This document shows, piece after piece, positions 18,754-28,256 of a stretch of DNA of 64,000 nucleotides. The notes beneath the pieces were generated by a model that saw only the letters and a program-made list of their open reading frames with translations, had not been told where the DNA came from and ran no database searches. Numbering within the stretch: the stretch's first letter is position 1; the number at the start of each line of letters is the position of its first letter. The stretch spans positions 1,858,501 to 1,922,500 of the forward strand of contig NZ_WMBQ01000001.1 of assembly GCF_009708035.1 (NCBI RefSeq). Reading direction: 5' to 3'. The translations under genes and the position numbers were made by a program. The stretch is from Hyphomicrobium album. Its GTDB lineage: Bacteria > Pseudomonadota > Alphaproteobacteria > Rhizobiales > Hyphomicrobiaceae.

Positions 18754-19125
18754 TCAATCACGGGCGATGCGCCCCTCCTCGGCCTTGTTGCGGTACTGCA
18801 GGGCGATGAGCAGCGCCTTGAGGAACCGCAGGAGGCCGAGCGCGATCAGCGGCGTTCCCAATCCCCACAGCACGAGGTGCACCCAGACCGGCGGCTCGAA
18901 GGTGAATTCGACGTAGAGCGCCGCGCCGCAGATGAGGAACCCGAGAATGAAGATGGCGAACACCGCAGGCCCGTCACCGGTGTCGATGAAACGGTAGTCG
19001 AGGCCGCATCGATCGCAGCTGTCGCGCATCTCCAGCACATTCTTGAACAACGGGCCGCGTCCACAGCGCGGGCAGCGCGCCATGACGGCGGCGTAGATGG
19101 GCGAGACGGACGCTGACTCCGGCAC
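18754..19125 (-). CDS. DUF983 family zinc-finger-like membrane protein
   Basis: From a GTG at 19125 (AGGGA about 8 nt upstream) the 123-residue protein begins with two CxxC pairs, CPRCGRG and CDRCG, then two membrane helices (FAIFILGFLICGAALYV and a second near residue 85-105). This matches DUF983, repeatedly found between coxIII and SURF1 in alphaproteobacteria and presumed to aid oxidase biogenesis. The longer frame to 19317 is low-complexity translation of the intergenic region. Confidence 0.85.
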   Translation of the reverse strand: MPESASVSPIYAAVMARCPRCGRGPLFKNVLEMRDSCDRCGLDYRFIDTGDGPAVFAIFILGFLICGAALYVEFTFEPPVWVHLVLWGLGTPLIALGLLRFLKALLIALQYRNKAEEGRIARD

Positions 19126-19193
19126 GCGTGCGCTCCCTGCCAATGCTTGGCCCGCATCGGAATGACGGCGGGCATCGAGGGGCCAGAATAGCA

Positions 19194-19217
19194 CGGGGCG
19201 GCACACTGGCCGCCCCG
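19194..19217 (-). other. Stable stem-loop between ctaE and DUF983
   Basis: CGGGGCGGC (19194-19202) and GCCGCCCCG (19209-19217) form a perfect 9-bp stem with a 6-nt loop in the 149-bp gap. There is no T run on either side, so it looks more like an RNA-stability or processing hairpin than a full terminator. Confidence 0.45.
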
Positions 19218-19274
19218 CGTAGAGTTCGGTGCGACGAAGGGCCGTTGCGACCCTTCGCCAAGTCCAGCCAGTAG

Positions 19275-20237
19275 TTAGTGGCCGCCGGCGCCGCCCGGGT
19301 GCGGGCCCGCGCCCCACACGTAGATGGCGGCGAACAGGAACAGCCAGACCACGTCGACGAAGTGCCAGTACCAGGCCGCCGCCTCGAAGCCGAAATGGTG
19401 CTTCGGGGTGAAGGCGCCGCGCAGCGCCCGGATAAGGCAGATGAGCAGGAAGATCGTGCCGATGATCACGTGCACGCCGTGGAAGCCCGTCGCCATGAAG
19501 AACGTCGAGCCGTAGATGTGGCCGGCGTAGCTGAAGGCGGCGTGCATGTACTCATAGCCCTGGAAGAACGTGAAGATGCCGCCCAGGATGACGGTGAGCA
19601 GCAGGCCGATCACGAGGCCGCGGCGGTCGTTCTTCAGCAATGCATGGTGGGCCCACGTCACCGTCACGCCCGAGGTCAACAGGATGATCGTGTTGAGCAG
19701 CGGGATGCCCCACGGGTCGAACGTGTGCTGGAAGATGCCCGGGGTCGGCGCGCCGGTAGCCGGGACCGTCAAGCCCGTACCTTCGGCCGGAATCGGAGGC
19801 CACTGGCCGCCAAGCAGTTGGTCGCGCGACACCTGTCCGACGACGTCGGTGGAGTTCAAGAGATCGTGGATGCTCTTGGGGAACAGCGCGACATCGAAGT
19901 AAGCCCAGAACCAGGCGACGAAGAACATCACCTCAGAGGCGATGAACAGGATCATGCCGTAGCGGAAGTGGAGCTGGACGACCGGCGTGTGGTCGCCATG
20001 CTGGCCCTCGGCGATCACGTCGCGCCACCAGAGGAACGCGCTGGTGACGACGCCGAGGACGCCGACCGCAAACACCCACGGGCCGGTGATGCCGAATACG
20101 CCGGCGCCTTCCGCCTGCGAGCGCATCCAAATGACCGCGCCGACCATCATGATGAACGCGGAGATCGAAGCGGTCACCGGCCAGGGGCTCGGATTTACAA
20201 GGTGGTAGTCGTGGTGCTTGGCGTGCGAAGCGGCCAT
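19275..20237 (-). CDS. ctaE: Cytochrome c oxidase subunit III
   Basis: A 320-residue protein with seven predicted membrane helices and classic subunit III segments: YHLVNPSPWP at the start, WWRDV, RYGMILFIASEVMFFVAWFWAYF, the FQGYEY motif, FHGVHVIIGT and HFVDVVWLFLF near the end. It binds lipid next to subunit I and stabilises proton uptake in aa3-type oxidase. An insert of about 30 residues with the PPIPAEGTG stretch is usual for bacterial subunit III. It follows ctaG in the cox cluster. Confidence 0.97.
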   Translation of the reverse strand: MAASHAKHHDYHLVNPSPWPVTASISAFIMMVGAVIWMRSQAEGAGVFGITGPWVFAVGVLGVVTSAFLWWRDVIAEGQHGDHTPVVQLHFRYGMILFIASEVMFFVAWFWAYFDVALFPKSIHDLLNSTDVVGQVSRDQLLGGQWPPIPAEGTGLTVPATGAPTPGIFQHTFDPWGIPLLNTIILLTSGVTVTWAHHALLKNDRRGLVIGLLLTVILGGIFTFFQGYEYMHAAFSYAGHIYGSTFFMATGFHGVHVIIGTIFLLICLIRALRGAFTPKHHFGFEAAAWYWHFVDVVWLFLFAAIYVWGAGPHPGGAGGH

Positions 20238-20369
20238 TGTCGTGTGTCTCCCGTGGTCCCCGTTGGTGCTCCCGATCCCCAGTTTTTAGGCTCCCTGCCA
20301 CTTTGGGTGAGAGCCTTGCCGCCGCGCCTCGGGACCGGTCCCTTAGCGTGGCAGCGGTTATCTAGTTTC

Positions 20370-20987
20370 TCATCCGCCTTTGCCTTCCGCGTTCGAGACC
20401 GCGGCTTGGCCTCCAACCTTCGTGGGCGTCCTCACCGGATAGAACGAATAGGACAACGTCAGCTCGGAGAGCTGCTTCGTCTCTTCGTCGGTGGCGAGTG
20501 CCGGATCGACGAAGAAGGACACCGCCATCTCCATCGATTGGCCCGGCTCGAGCCGCTGCTCGGTGAAGCAGAAGCACTGCACTTTCTGGAAGTGCGTTCC
20601 GACCGCGTCCGGCGTCACGTTGAAGATGGCGGTGCCGGTGGTCGGCTTGTCGGAAATGTTTGTCGCCCTATAGAAAGCCAGCGTGTTCTCGCCGATCTTG
20701 ACGTCGAGCGAGGGCTGCACGGGCTCGAACTTCCACGGCAGCTCGGCCGCGACGTTGGCGTCGAAGTGCACCTTGACCACGCGGTCGAGGACGACGTCGG
20801 ACCCCTTCTCGGCGCGCTGCGTGGTGCCCTGATAGCCGGTGACCTGGCAGTAGAGGCGGTAGAGCGGCACCGCGGCGAACGACAGACCGCCCATCGACAG
20901 AACGAGAAGCCCGCAAATCGCGGCGACGCGACCGTGGCGCTGCGGCGTGGGGCCCTTCATGTCGTTCCGATCGTGGGTCGCTGTCAT
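20370..20987 (-). CDS. ctaG: Cytochrome c oxidase assembly protein CtaG (Cox11)
   Basis: A copper chaperone that delivers copper to CuB of subunit I. The protein has one N-terminal helix (VAAICGLLVLSMGGLSFAAVPLY), the YRLYCQVTG motif and the copper-binding CFCF in VQCFCFTEQ, followed by the VSFFVDP segment, all diagnostic for Cox11. The frame is open to 21005, where a GTG overlaps the coxF stop; ATG 20987 is used here with GAGGA 11 nt upstream. Either start leaves the functional domain whole. Confidence 0.94.
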   Translation of the reverse strand: MTATHDRNDMKGPTPQRHGRVAAICGLLVLSMGGLSFAAVPLYRLYCQVTGYQGTTQRAEKGSDVVLDRVVKVHFDANVAAELPWKFEPVQPSLDVKIGENTLAFYRATNISDKPTTGTAIFNVTPDAVGTHFQKVQCFCFTEQRLEPGQSMEMAVSFFVDPALATDEETKQLSELTLSYSFYPVRTPTKVGGQAAVSNAEGKGG

Positions 20988-21001
20988 CTGGTTCGCGGTC
21001 C

Positions 21002-21154
21002 TCACACCGGCCGATTGAACACGTTGCCGCCGAGGCGGACGATGGTCGCCGCGTAGAACAGGGCAACCAGCGCGGCGAGCGCCAGCGCGATGGCGAGCGA
21101 ACGCATGCGCTGCCGACGCTGCCGCTCCTTCTCGTCCTGGTCCATCCCGCTCAT
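21002..21154 (-). CDS. coxF: CoxF-like small membrane protein of the cox cluster
   Basis: A 50-residue frame from ATG 21154 to TGA 21002 fills the gap between ctaB and ctaG. It has a charged N terminus (DQDEKERQRRQRMR), one membrane helix (SLAIALALAALVALFYAATIV) and a short tail ending RLGGNVFNRPV. Small single-helix proteins named CoxF occur at this exact place in alphaproteobacterial oxidase operons. Its TGA overlaps a possible GTG start of ctaG and it begins 22 bp after the ctaB stop, so it lies tightly in the operon. Function is unproven. Confidence 0.78.
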   Translation of the reverse strand: MSGMDQDEKERQRRQRMRSLAIALALAALVALFYAATIVRLGGNVFNRPV

Positions 21155-21176
21155 CGCCAATGCCACCGCACGTTCC

Positions 21177-22109
21177 TCACGCCATCAACCGCCACACGGC
21201 ATGCTCGCCGAGCATCACCGCGAAGAGCAGGAAGAGATAGAGGATCGAGAACCCGAAAAGCTGCTTGGCGGCGGCATCGGCCTCGCGGCCCTCGGTGATC
21301 GTGCGCACCCGCCAGGCAAGATAGAGGAACATCGCGCCGAGCACGATGGAGCTCACCGTGTAGACGACCCCGGTCAAGCCGATCGCCGAGGGAACAACGG
21401 CGAGCGGCACAAGGAGCAGCGAATAGAGCCAGATCTGCCGGCGCGTCTCGGTCGGGCCGGCGACCACGGGCAGCATCGGCACCCCGACGCGCTCGTAGTC
21501 GCGGCAGCGGTAGAGGGCCAGCGCCCAGAAATGGGGCGGCGTCCACATGAAGATGATGAGGAACATCAGCACGCTTTCGATGCTGACGCTGCCGGTCACA
21601 GCCGCCCAGCCGATCATGGGCGGGAACGAGCCTGCCGCACCGCCGATGACGATGTTCTGGGGCGTCAGCCGCTTCAGCCACATCGTGTAGATGAAGAGGT
21701 AGAAGGCGATGGTGATGGCGAGCAGCGCACCAGCCGTCCAGTTGACGAGAACGCCGAGCGTCAGCACCGAGAAGACCGACAGGACCGAGCCGAAGCTCAG
21801 TGCTTCGTCCGGCGTCAGGCGTCCGCGCGGAATGGGACGCGCGGCCGTGCGCGCCATGTGCGCGTCGATGTCGGCGTCGTACCACATGTTGAGTGCACCC
21901 GCGGCGCCAGCACCGATGGCGATGCACAGAAGCGCGATGATGGCGATAACGGGGTGGACGGAGCCCGGGGCAGCGACCATGCCGGTCAGCGCCGTGAACA
22001 CGACGAGCGACATCACCCGCGGCTTCAAGAGTTCGACGAAATCGCCGACGCTCGAACCTGATACGGGCCCCAGCTGACCGACGTCGATATTTGGCGGCGT
22101 CCCTTGCAT
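21177..22109 (-). CDS. ctaB: Protoheme IX farnesyltransferase (heme O synthase)
   Basis: A UbiA-superfamily prenyltransferase of 310 residues with about nine helices. It adds a farnesyl group to heme B to make heme O, the precursor of heme A for subunit I. The first aspartate-rich motif is [15 protein letters not shown] and the second lies in the [15 protein letters not shown] loop; [16 protein letters not shown] is the family N terminus. It stands between ctaD and coxF. Confidence 0.96.
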   Translation of the reverse strand: MQGTPPNIDVGQLGPVSGSSVGDFVELLKPRVMSLVVFTALTGMVAAPGSVHPVIAIIALLCIAIGAGAAGALNMWYDADIDAHMARTAARPIPRGRLTPDEALSFGSVLSVFSVLTLGVLVNWTAGALLAITIAFYLFIYTMWLKRLTPQNIVIGGAAGSFPPMIGWAAVTGSVSIESVLMFLIIFMWTPPHFWALALYRCRDYERVGVPMLPVVAGPTETRRQIWLYSLLLVPLAVVPSAIGLTGVVYTVSSIVLGAMFLYLAWRVRTITEGREADAAAKQLFGFSILYLFLLFAVMLGEHAVWRLMA

Positions 22110-22180
22110 CTCACTCGACCCTTTGGCCGCGCATCGGCCTCCCTTCCTGGAGGTCCTGCTTGGCTTTGCCGGTCCTATTC

Positions 22181-22262
22181 GCCGCCGTCCGGTGGACGGC
22201 GGCCGAGGCCCGGAATTCTCCCCTCTTCAATCCAACGGGCGGAACGTTTAGCCCCGCCCGTT
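22181..22262 (-). other. Two hairpins in the ctaD-ctaB gap
   Basis: The 177-bp gap holds two perfect stems: a 10-bp one (22181-22190 with 22194-22203, loop GGT) and a 9-bp one (AACGGGCGG 22234-22242 with CCGCCCGTT 22254-22262). Neither is followed by a T run in the transcribed (leftward) direction. They could protect or cleave the ctaC-ctaD message, or partly attenuate the assembly genes downstream. Confidence 0.5.
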
Positions 22263-22286
22263 GAAATTCTCACATTGCCGAGGCCC

Positions 22287-23921
<1,635 letters not shown>

Positions 23922-23985
23922 TCAGATCGGAGTGTTGTTGCCGGGCTTTACCCGGATCCTCATGCGGTTTTCTGGTGCGAGCCGA

Positions 23986-24969
23986 TCACTTGGCCTGCGT
24001 CGCGTCGTCGGTCTTGGCGAACTTGCGCACCCCGGCCTGCTCGAGCGCGGCCTGGCGAACAACGCCCTTGGCCTTCTCGAGGAGATCCTTCTTCTGCTTC
24101 AGAAGCTCCTTGCGCTTCTCCTTGTCCTTCTCCGCGCCCGCCGCCTTGCCGACCTCGTTGGCCTGCTTCATGGCGTCGACCCAGCCGGCGTAGACCTCTT
24201 CCTTCACGACGCGCACGGCGATCGGCATGAACGCGTGGTCCTTACCGCAGAGCTCTGAGCACTGTCCGTAGAAGACGCCCTCGACAGTGGGCTTGAACCA
24301 AGTGGACGTGACGCGACCGGGAACGGCGTCGACCTTCGAGCCGAAGCCCGGAATGGTCCAGTCGTGAATCACACCGTCGGGCGCCGCCGTGATGAGCACG
24401 GTGACGACCTTGTTGACCGGAACGATGACCTCGTTGTCGACGGAGAGATTGCGCACTGCCGGCAGGCTCTGGGCCTTGAGCTCCTCGAGGCCGGCGTCGT
24501 CGAGCATGCGCGTTTCGAACGCGATGCCGAGCTCGGGATAGGCGTGCTCCCAGTACCACTGGTAGCCGGTTGCCTTCAGCGTGAGGTCCGCTTTTGGATA
24601 GCTGTACTGGAGATTGAGGAGGCGGAAGGAGGGAATGGCTATGGCGACGAGGATGAGGATCGGGACGACCGTCCACGCAACCTCGAGGATCGTATGGTGG
24701 GTGACCTTCGACGGCGTCGGGTTGGCGCGCTCGTTGAAGCGGTACATCACGTAGAGCAGCAGCAGCATCACGAAGACGGTGATGGCCACGATGATGATGT
24801 TGACGAAGTCGTAGAACTTATGGATTTCCTCGGCCACCGGTGAGGCGGCGCCCTGGAAGCCCATCTCGCCCGGCGACGGCTGGCCCATGGCGGCCCATGC
24901 TACCGAAGCCCCAAGCAACAGCATCACAAATGCTGCGGCAGGTGCCGAGCAAAGCAGTCGTCTCAACAT
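23986..24969 (-). CDS. ctaC: Cytochrome c oxidase subunit II
   Basis: Subunit II, 327 residues: signal peptide, two helices (about 53-77 and 95-117) and a periplasmic cupredoxin domain that takes electrons from cytochrome c. The CuA ligands are complete: His202 (IHDW), Cys237 and Cys241 (CSELCGKDH), His245 and Met248. The GYQWYWEH electron-entry motif is present. The C-terminal about 60 residues (270-327) form a Lys/Glu-rich helix-like extension beyond the usual end of the domain. It is the first gene of the cox cluster. Confidence 0.97.
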   Translation of the reverse strand: MLRRLLCSAPAAAFVMLLLGASVAWAAMGQPSPGEMGFQGAASPVAEEIHKFYDFVNIIIVAITVFVMLLLLYVMYRFNERANPTPSKVTHHTILEVAWTVVPILILVAIAIPSFRLLNLQYSYPKADLTLKATGYQWYWEHAYPELGIAFETRMLDDAGLEELKAQSLPAVRNLSVDNEVIVPVNKVVTVLITAAPDGVIHDWTIPGFGSKVDAVPGRVTSTWFKPTVEGVFYGQCSELCGKDHAFMPIAVRVVKEEVYAGWVDAMKQANEVGKAAGAEKDKEKRKELLKQKKDLLEKAKGVVRQAALEQAGVRKFAKTDDATQAK

Positions 24970-25297
24970 TCATCCGCTCCCAAGTGCTGCTCGGCTCGTT
25001 GGCCGAGACCCTCCCCACGACAGGCGCTGTTTTTGATCCAGTTCGCCCGCAACAACCGCGCCGGTGCCGAAGCCGCCGAGCGCAGGACGCACGTCCCCAA
25101 TTGGGAAAAGAGCACAATCGACTTCCATGCCTCAAGTCAAGCTTAATGCGGCATTTCCACGCGTTGCGGCGCTTCTTAAAAATCCGCTCGCATCAGCGAA
25201 AAGTCTGACCTACGTCAGGTCCAAACTTTGGCCCGATTCCGGGAACACGACGATCACGCGTCGGACGCGGCGCCGGCGCAGACCTCAGGAGCAGCGC
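24970..25297. other. Divergent intergenic region between ctaC and ialB
   Basis: About 330 bp that must hold the promoters of both the leftward cox cluster and rightward ialB. No convincing -35/-10 pair was picked out by eye. A short inverted repeat GACCT-ACGTC-AGGTC at 25207-25221 lies about 77 bp before the ialB start and could be an operator. No coding frame here looks real. Confidence 0.4.
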
Positions 25298-25858
25298 GTG
25301 CACAAAATCGACCCGGCTGTCGGCCCCGTTTGCCGCAGCGCACTAAGCGCGCTCGCCCGCCGCGGCGGCTTCCAACTGGCAGTGCTTTTTGCCGCTCTTG
25401 TCGGCACCACGCTCCCTGGCTTGGCGCAAGAGGGCACCGTCAAGGCGCAGCACGGCGACTGGCAGCTCGTCTGCAAGGATCCCCCGCCCGGCGCGAAGAA
25501 CGAGGTTTGCGCTCTGGTGCAGAGCGTTACGGCCGAGGACAAAGACAACATTGGCCTCACCGTCTACTTCCAAAAATTCTCGAACGGCACGCGCGTTCTG
25601 CGCGTATTCGCACCGCTGGGAATTCTTCTGCCCCCGGGCCTCGGGCTCAAAATTGACGACAAGGATGTGGGGCACGCGCCGTTTTTGCGCTGCCACACGT
25701 TCGCCTGTTACGCGCAAGTTGTGGTTGAGGACCCGCTGATCGAGCAGTTGAAGAATGGGAAAACGGCAATCTTCATCATCTTCCAGGCGGAAGAGGCGGG
25801 GATCGGCATTCCGATCTCGCTCGGCGGCTTCAAGGAAGCTCTGGCAGAGCTGAAATGA
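25298..25858 (+). CDS. Invasion-associated locus B (IalB) family protein
   Basis: From GTG 25298 (perfect AGGAG at 25287-25291, 6 nt spacing) the protein has 186 residues. It has an N-terminal signal region ending near LPGLAQ, then an IalB domain: HGDWQLVCKDPPPGAKNEVCALVQ, the LRVFAPLGILLPPGLGLKID core, and a pair of cysteines in LRCHTFACYAQ. The four cysteines probably form two disulfides in the periplasm. IalB was named in Bartonella, but the family is common in harmless Rhizobiales; no virulence role is implied. The longer frame from 25064 has no signal character. Confidence 0.88.
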   Translation: MHKIDPAVGPVCRSALSALARRGGFQLAVLFAALVGTTLPGLAQEGTVKAQHGDWQLVCKDPPPGAKNEVCALVQSVTAEDKDNIGLTVYFQKFSNGTRVLRVFAPLGILLPPGLGLKIDDKDVGHAPFLRCHTFACYAQVVVEDPLIEQLKNGKTAIFIIFQAEEAGIGIPISLGGFKEALAELK

Positions 25859-25947
25859 CCCGAGCCGAGGCTTAGAAAAAGACCAAGTCGCTCCCCTTCC
25901 GCGGCGCCATGGCGCCGCCGGCGAGAGCTCCTAGCTCGTTAGATCAC

Positions 25948-26382
25948 CTAGGCCGCCTTGCGGTCCCGCGCCCGGTTGCTGCCCGCCTGATCTTTGGTCT
26001 CAGGGAAGGCGATATAGTCGTGGGCGTTGTGGAGGGCTTCCTCCGAAATCGCCGCGAAGTTCGGAAGACCGGCGGCCGCGAGCGCATTGGTCACGCGCCC
26101 GACGCTCTCGGTGTAGTCCTCATATGCGCTGCGCCAGAACTGAGTCTGGACCGCCATCAGGTCTTGTGGCGTCCGGCACTGGGCAGCGCGGGCCGGGATC
26201 TGCATGTAGGCCTGGGCACGCCGATTGAAGAAGCCGAGCATCTCAAGCTGTGTGCGAGCGAGGCCCTTCAGGAACGGGTCGTAGGCTTGGCCGAATGCCT
26301 CGAGACCGCCGAAGTACATCTGAAAGGCGCTGTGAGCAGGGGATTTGCCGTTCGCATGCGAATTCGACGCATGAGCAACCAT
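25948..26382 (-). CDS. Phasin family protein
   Basis: A 144-residue helical protein with phasin features: FQMYFGGLEAFGQAYDPFLKGLARTQLEMLGFFNRRAQAY-like amphipathic helices (split here over residues 20-60), then SQ-type segments LMAVQTQFWRSAYEDYTESVGRV. Phasins coat polyhydroxyalkanoate granules; some family members in this group serve other stress roles. GGGAGGA lies 6 nt before the ATG, a strong ribosome site. It converges with ialB. Confidence 0.83.
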   Translation of the reverse strand: MVAHASNSHANGKSPAHSAFQMYFGGLEAFGQAYDPFLKGLARTQLEMLGFFNRRAQAYMQIPARAAQCRTPQDLMAVQTQFWRSAYEDYTESVGRVTNALAAAGLPNFAAISEEALHNAHDYIAFPETKDQAGSNRARDRKAA

Positions 26383-26670
26383 GGTACGTCCTCCCTATTG
26401 CGGACGGCCTGATTGCGGCGGGGGAGCCGGGGCTGGAGGCCGTCTCCATTGAAGGCTTGAAGCAACCCTTACGAAGGAAATTATATCAACTGAAGTGGTC
26501 GGCAGGATGACAGAAAATGGTTCTATGCACAGGTCGAATCACCTGACGTCGCGCAATCGTTATCCATGCTTCAAATGAGAATTGCATTGACACAAGGTTG
26601 CACATCCCTCTTTCTTGGTTAATCCACAGGTTTATTTCGTGGTCCGTATAATCCAGTTCTGCGTATTTCC
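26383..26670 (+). promoter_or_regulatory. Divergent promoter region between the phasin gene and bcsS
   Basis: This 288-bp region is noticeably AT-richer than its neighbours. It contains a perfect TATAAT at 26647-26652, 18 bp before the bcsS ATG, and a TTGACA at 26587-26592. The two hexamers are too far apart to be one promoter, so the start point for bcsS is uncertain. Confidence 0.35.
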
Positions 26671-27429
26671 ATGGCGGGGGCGTCTCTCAAAAGCGTGCAG
26701 CGCTGGCTGACGGCGATGACGATCGCCGTCGGAATTCTGTTTTCGACACCGCTGGTAGCGCAAGCCGAGCCTGCCACACCAGGATGGCGCGAGGTGTGGA
26801 CGGGCGTCGATGCCAGCAGCCACGTCTGGCTGCTCTACGGTGGCGTGACCGTGGCCCCGCACAGCGACATCTTCAGCGAAGGCGTGCGTTTGCGGGTCGC
26901 CGGCGGATACGGCGGCTACACCTATGAGGGCGAGCGACGCGGCCAGTTGCAGGCGTTCAACGCGAGGACGGCCTACGCCGAGGCGCTGGTGGGCTACTAC
27001 AAACAGTTCGGGCCGCTGTTCGCCAAGGGCTTCGTCGGCGTCGCCGCGATCGAGCATGACGTCGACCCGATTGATCCGGAAAATCCTGTGCAGGGCCAGG
27101 AGGTTGGGCCAAAGGTCGTCGCCGAGTTCTGGCTCAACATGGGGAGCTCGGCCTGGTCGCAGGTCGACCTGTCGTGGACCAGCGCGCACCAAACCGCCGC
27201 CGCACGCCTGCGGGCCGGCTACCGCATTTGGGGCGACCTCTCCGTCGGCCCGGAAGGCGGCCTAAATTCCAATGACTTAGGCGAGGACGCGCGGGCCGGG
27301 CTCTTCGCCCGCTACGCTTGGGCGGGTGGGGAATTCTCGCTCGCCGGGGGCTTTGCGGGGCGGTTTCTCGAGGACGCCCAGTCGCTCAAAGACCCCTACG
27401 CCAACGCCAACTTGCTGATGCAGTTCTAA
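26671..27429 (+). CDS. bcsS: Cellulose biosynthesis protein BcsS-like outer-membrane protein
   Basis: A 252-residue secreted protein with a signal peptide ending near VAQA (residue 31), then a beta-rich domain beginning GWREVWTGVDAS and carrying VAGGYGGYTYEGE and repeated GLF/GGF-type strands up to a terminal aromatic residue (LLMQF). This matches the BcsS family, associated with cellulose synthesis in alphaproteobacteria and probably a small outer-membrane barrel. No cellulose synthase genes are nearby, so the assignment rests on the protein alone. Confidence 0.72.
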   Translation: MAGASLKSVQRWLTAMTIAVGILFSTPLVAQAEPATPGWREVWTGVDASSHVWLLYGGVTVAPHSDIFSEGVRLRVAGGYGGYTYEGERRGQLQAFNARTAYAEALVGYYKQFGPLFAKGFVGVAAIEHDVDPIDPENPVQGQEVGPKVVAEFWLNMGSSAWSQVDLSWTSAHQTAAARLRAGYRIWGDLSVGPEGGLNSNDLGEDARAGLFARYAWAGGEFSLAGGFAGRFLEDAQSLKDPYANANLLMQF

Positions 27430-27534
27430 GTCGGCATACCGGCCAAATTGCACGGCTTTGCACGCCGTTGCAGGCACCCCCGCGCCAAAATGTTGCACGC
27501 GGAACAGCGCCACAAGGGCGCCACGATAGGATGC

Positions 27535-27560
27535 AAACAAAACGATTGTTCGTTTTGTTT
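27535..27560. promoter_or_regulatory. Perfect 26-bp inverted repeat, predicted TetR operator
   Basis: AAACAAAACGA (27535-27545), spacer TTGT, TCGTTTTGTTT (27550-27560): an exact 11-bp inverted repeat. It lies 60 bp before the tetR start at the head of the tetR-adaptor-pump operon, the usual place for an autorepressor site. Its AT-rich arms stand out against high-GC surroundings. Confidence 0.72.
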
Positions 27561-27620
27561 TGTGCCAGTAGAAGGCACGTGCTCAGCAACTGTTCACCCA
27601 AGCAGGCTCACGAAGCCACC

Positions 27621-28256
27621 ATGCCGAAACTGAAACCAGCGACCCAGCGCGCCCGCCGCGAGCACATCCTCGACGCCGCCGAGTTTTGCTTCGCGCGCGC
27701 CGGCTTCCATCGCACCACCATGCAGGACATCTGCAAGGAGGCGTCGATCAGCCCCGGCGCGCTCTACGTCTACTTCAACTCGAAGGAAGACCTGATCGCC
27801 GGCCTCGCCGAGCGCGATCGCTCCGAGTTCGCCGAGCGCTTCGCCGAGGTGTCGGCCGCCCCCGACTTCATGGAGGCGCTGTCGAAGCTCGGCGACCATT
27901 ACTTCCGCGAAGAGCCCGCCCACCGCCGTATCATGTGTCTGGAGATCGGCGTGGAGTCGACGCGCAATCCGCGCGTCGGCGAGATCTATCGCGCGGTCGA
28001 TCGCTTCGTCGAGGAGAGCTTCGAGAAGCTGTTCGCCAGGCTCGCTGCCGAAGGACGCATCCATCCCGATCTCGACATCCCGACGCTGACCAAGGTGTTC
28101 TCGATGATCGGCGACGGCCTGTTCATGCGCCGCGCGCTCGATCCCAACTTCGACACCGACAAGCTCGTGCCGGCCGCCATGTCGGTCATCGGCAGGCTGC
28201 TCAATGCCGGCGCGCCCGCGCCTCAACAGACCATCGAAAAGAAAGACCGCCAATGA
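27621..28256 (+). CDS. TetR-family transcriptional regulator of an RND efflux operon
   Basis: A 211-residue regulator with the TetR N-terminal helix-turn-helix: ILDAAEFCFARAGFHRTTM, then DICKEASISPGALYVYFNSKEDLIAGL. The C-terminal half is a ligand-binding helical domain (YfiH/TetR_C-like). The frame opens at 27318, but ATG 27621 is the natural start. The stop overlaps the ATG of the membrane fusion protein by 4 bp, so it is cotranscribed with the pump it probably controls; the palindrome at 27535-27560 is the likely operator. Confidence 0.93.
   Translation: MPKLKPATQRARREHILDAAEFCFARAGFHRTTMQDICKEASISPGALYVYFNSKEDLIAGLAERDRSEFAERFAEVSAAPDFMEALSKLGDHYFREEPAHRRIMCLEIGVESTRNPRVGEIYRAVDRFVEESFEKLFARLAAEGRIHPDLDIPTLTKVFSMIGDGLFMRRALDPNFDTDKLVPAAMSVIGRLLNAGAPAPQQTIEKKDRQ

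Noticed and set aside
19278..21056. Open frame of 592 codons antisense to ctaE and ctaG
   Set aside because: It is the high-GC third-position shadow of two certain oxidase genes, is Arg/Asp/His-rich without motifs and has no ribosome site.
25901..25918. Perfect 18-bp palindrome GCGGCGCCATGGCGCCGC between ialB and the phasin gene
   Set aside because: With no spacer the centre cannot form a normal hairpin loop and no T run follows; in GC-rich DNA such palindromes occur by chance. It may be a weak terminator but I cannot support it.
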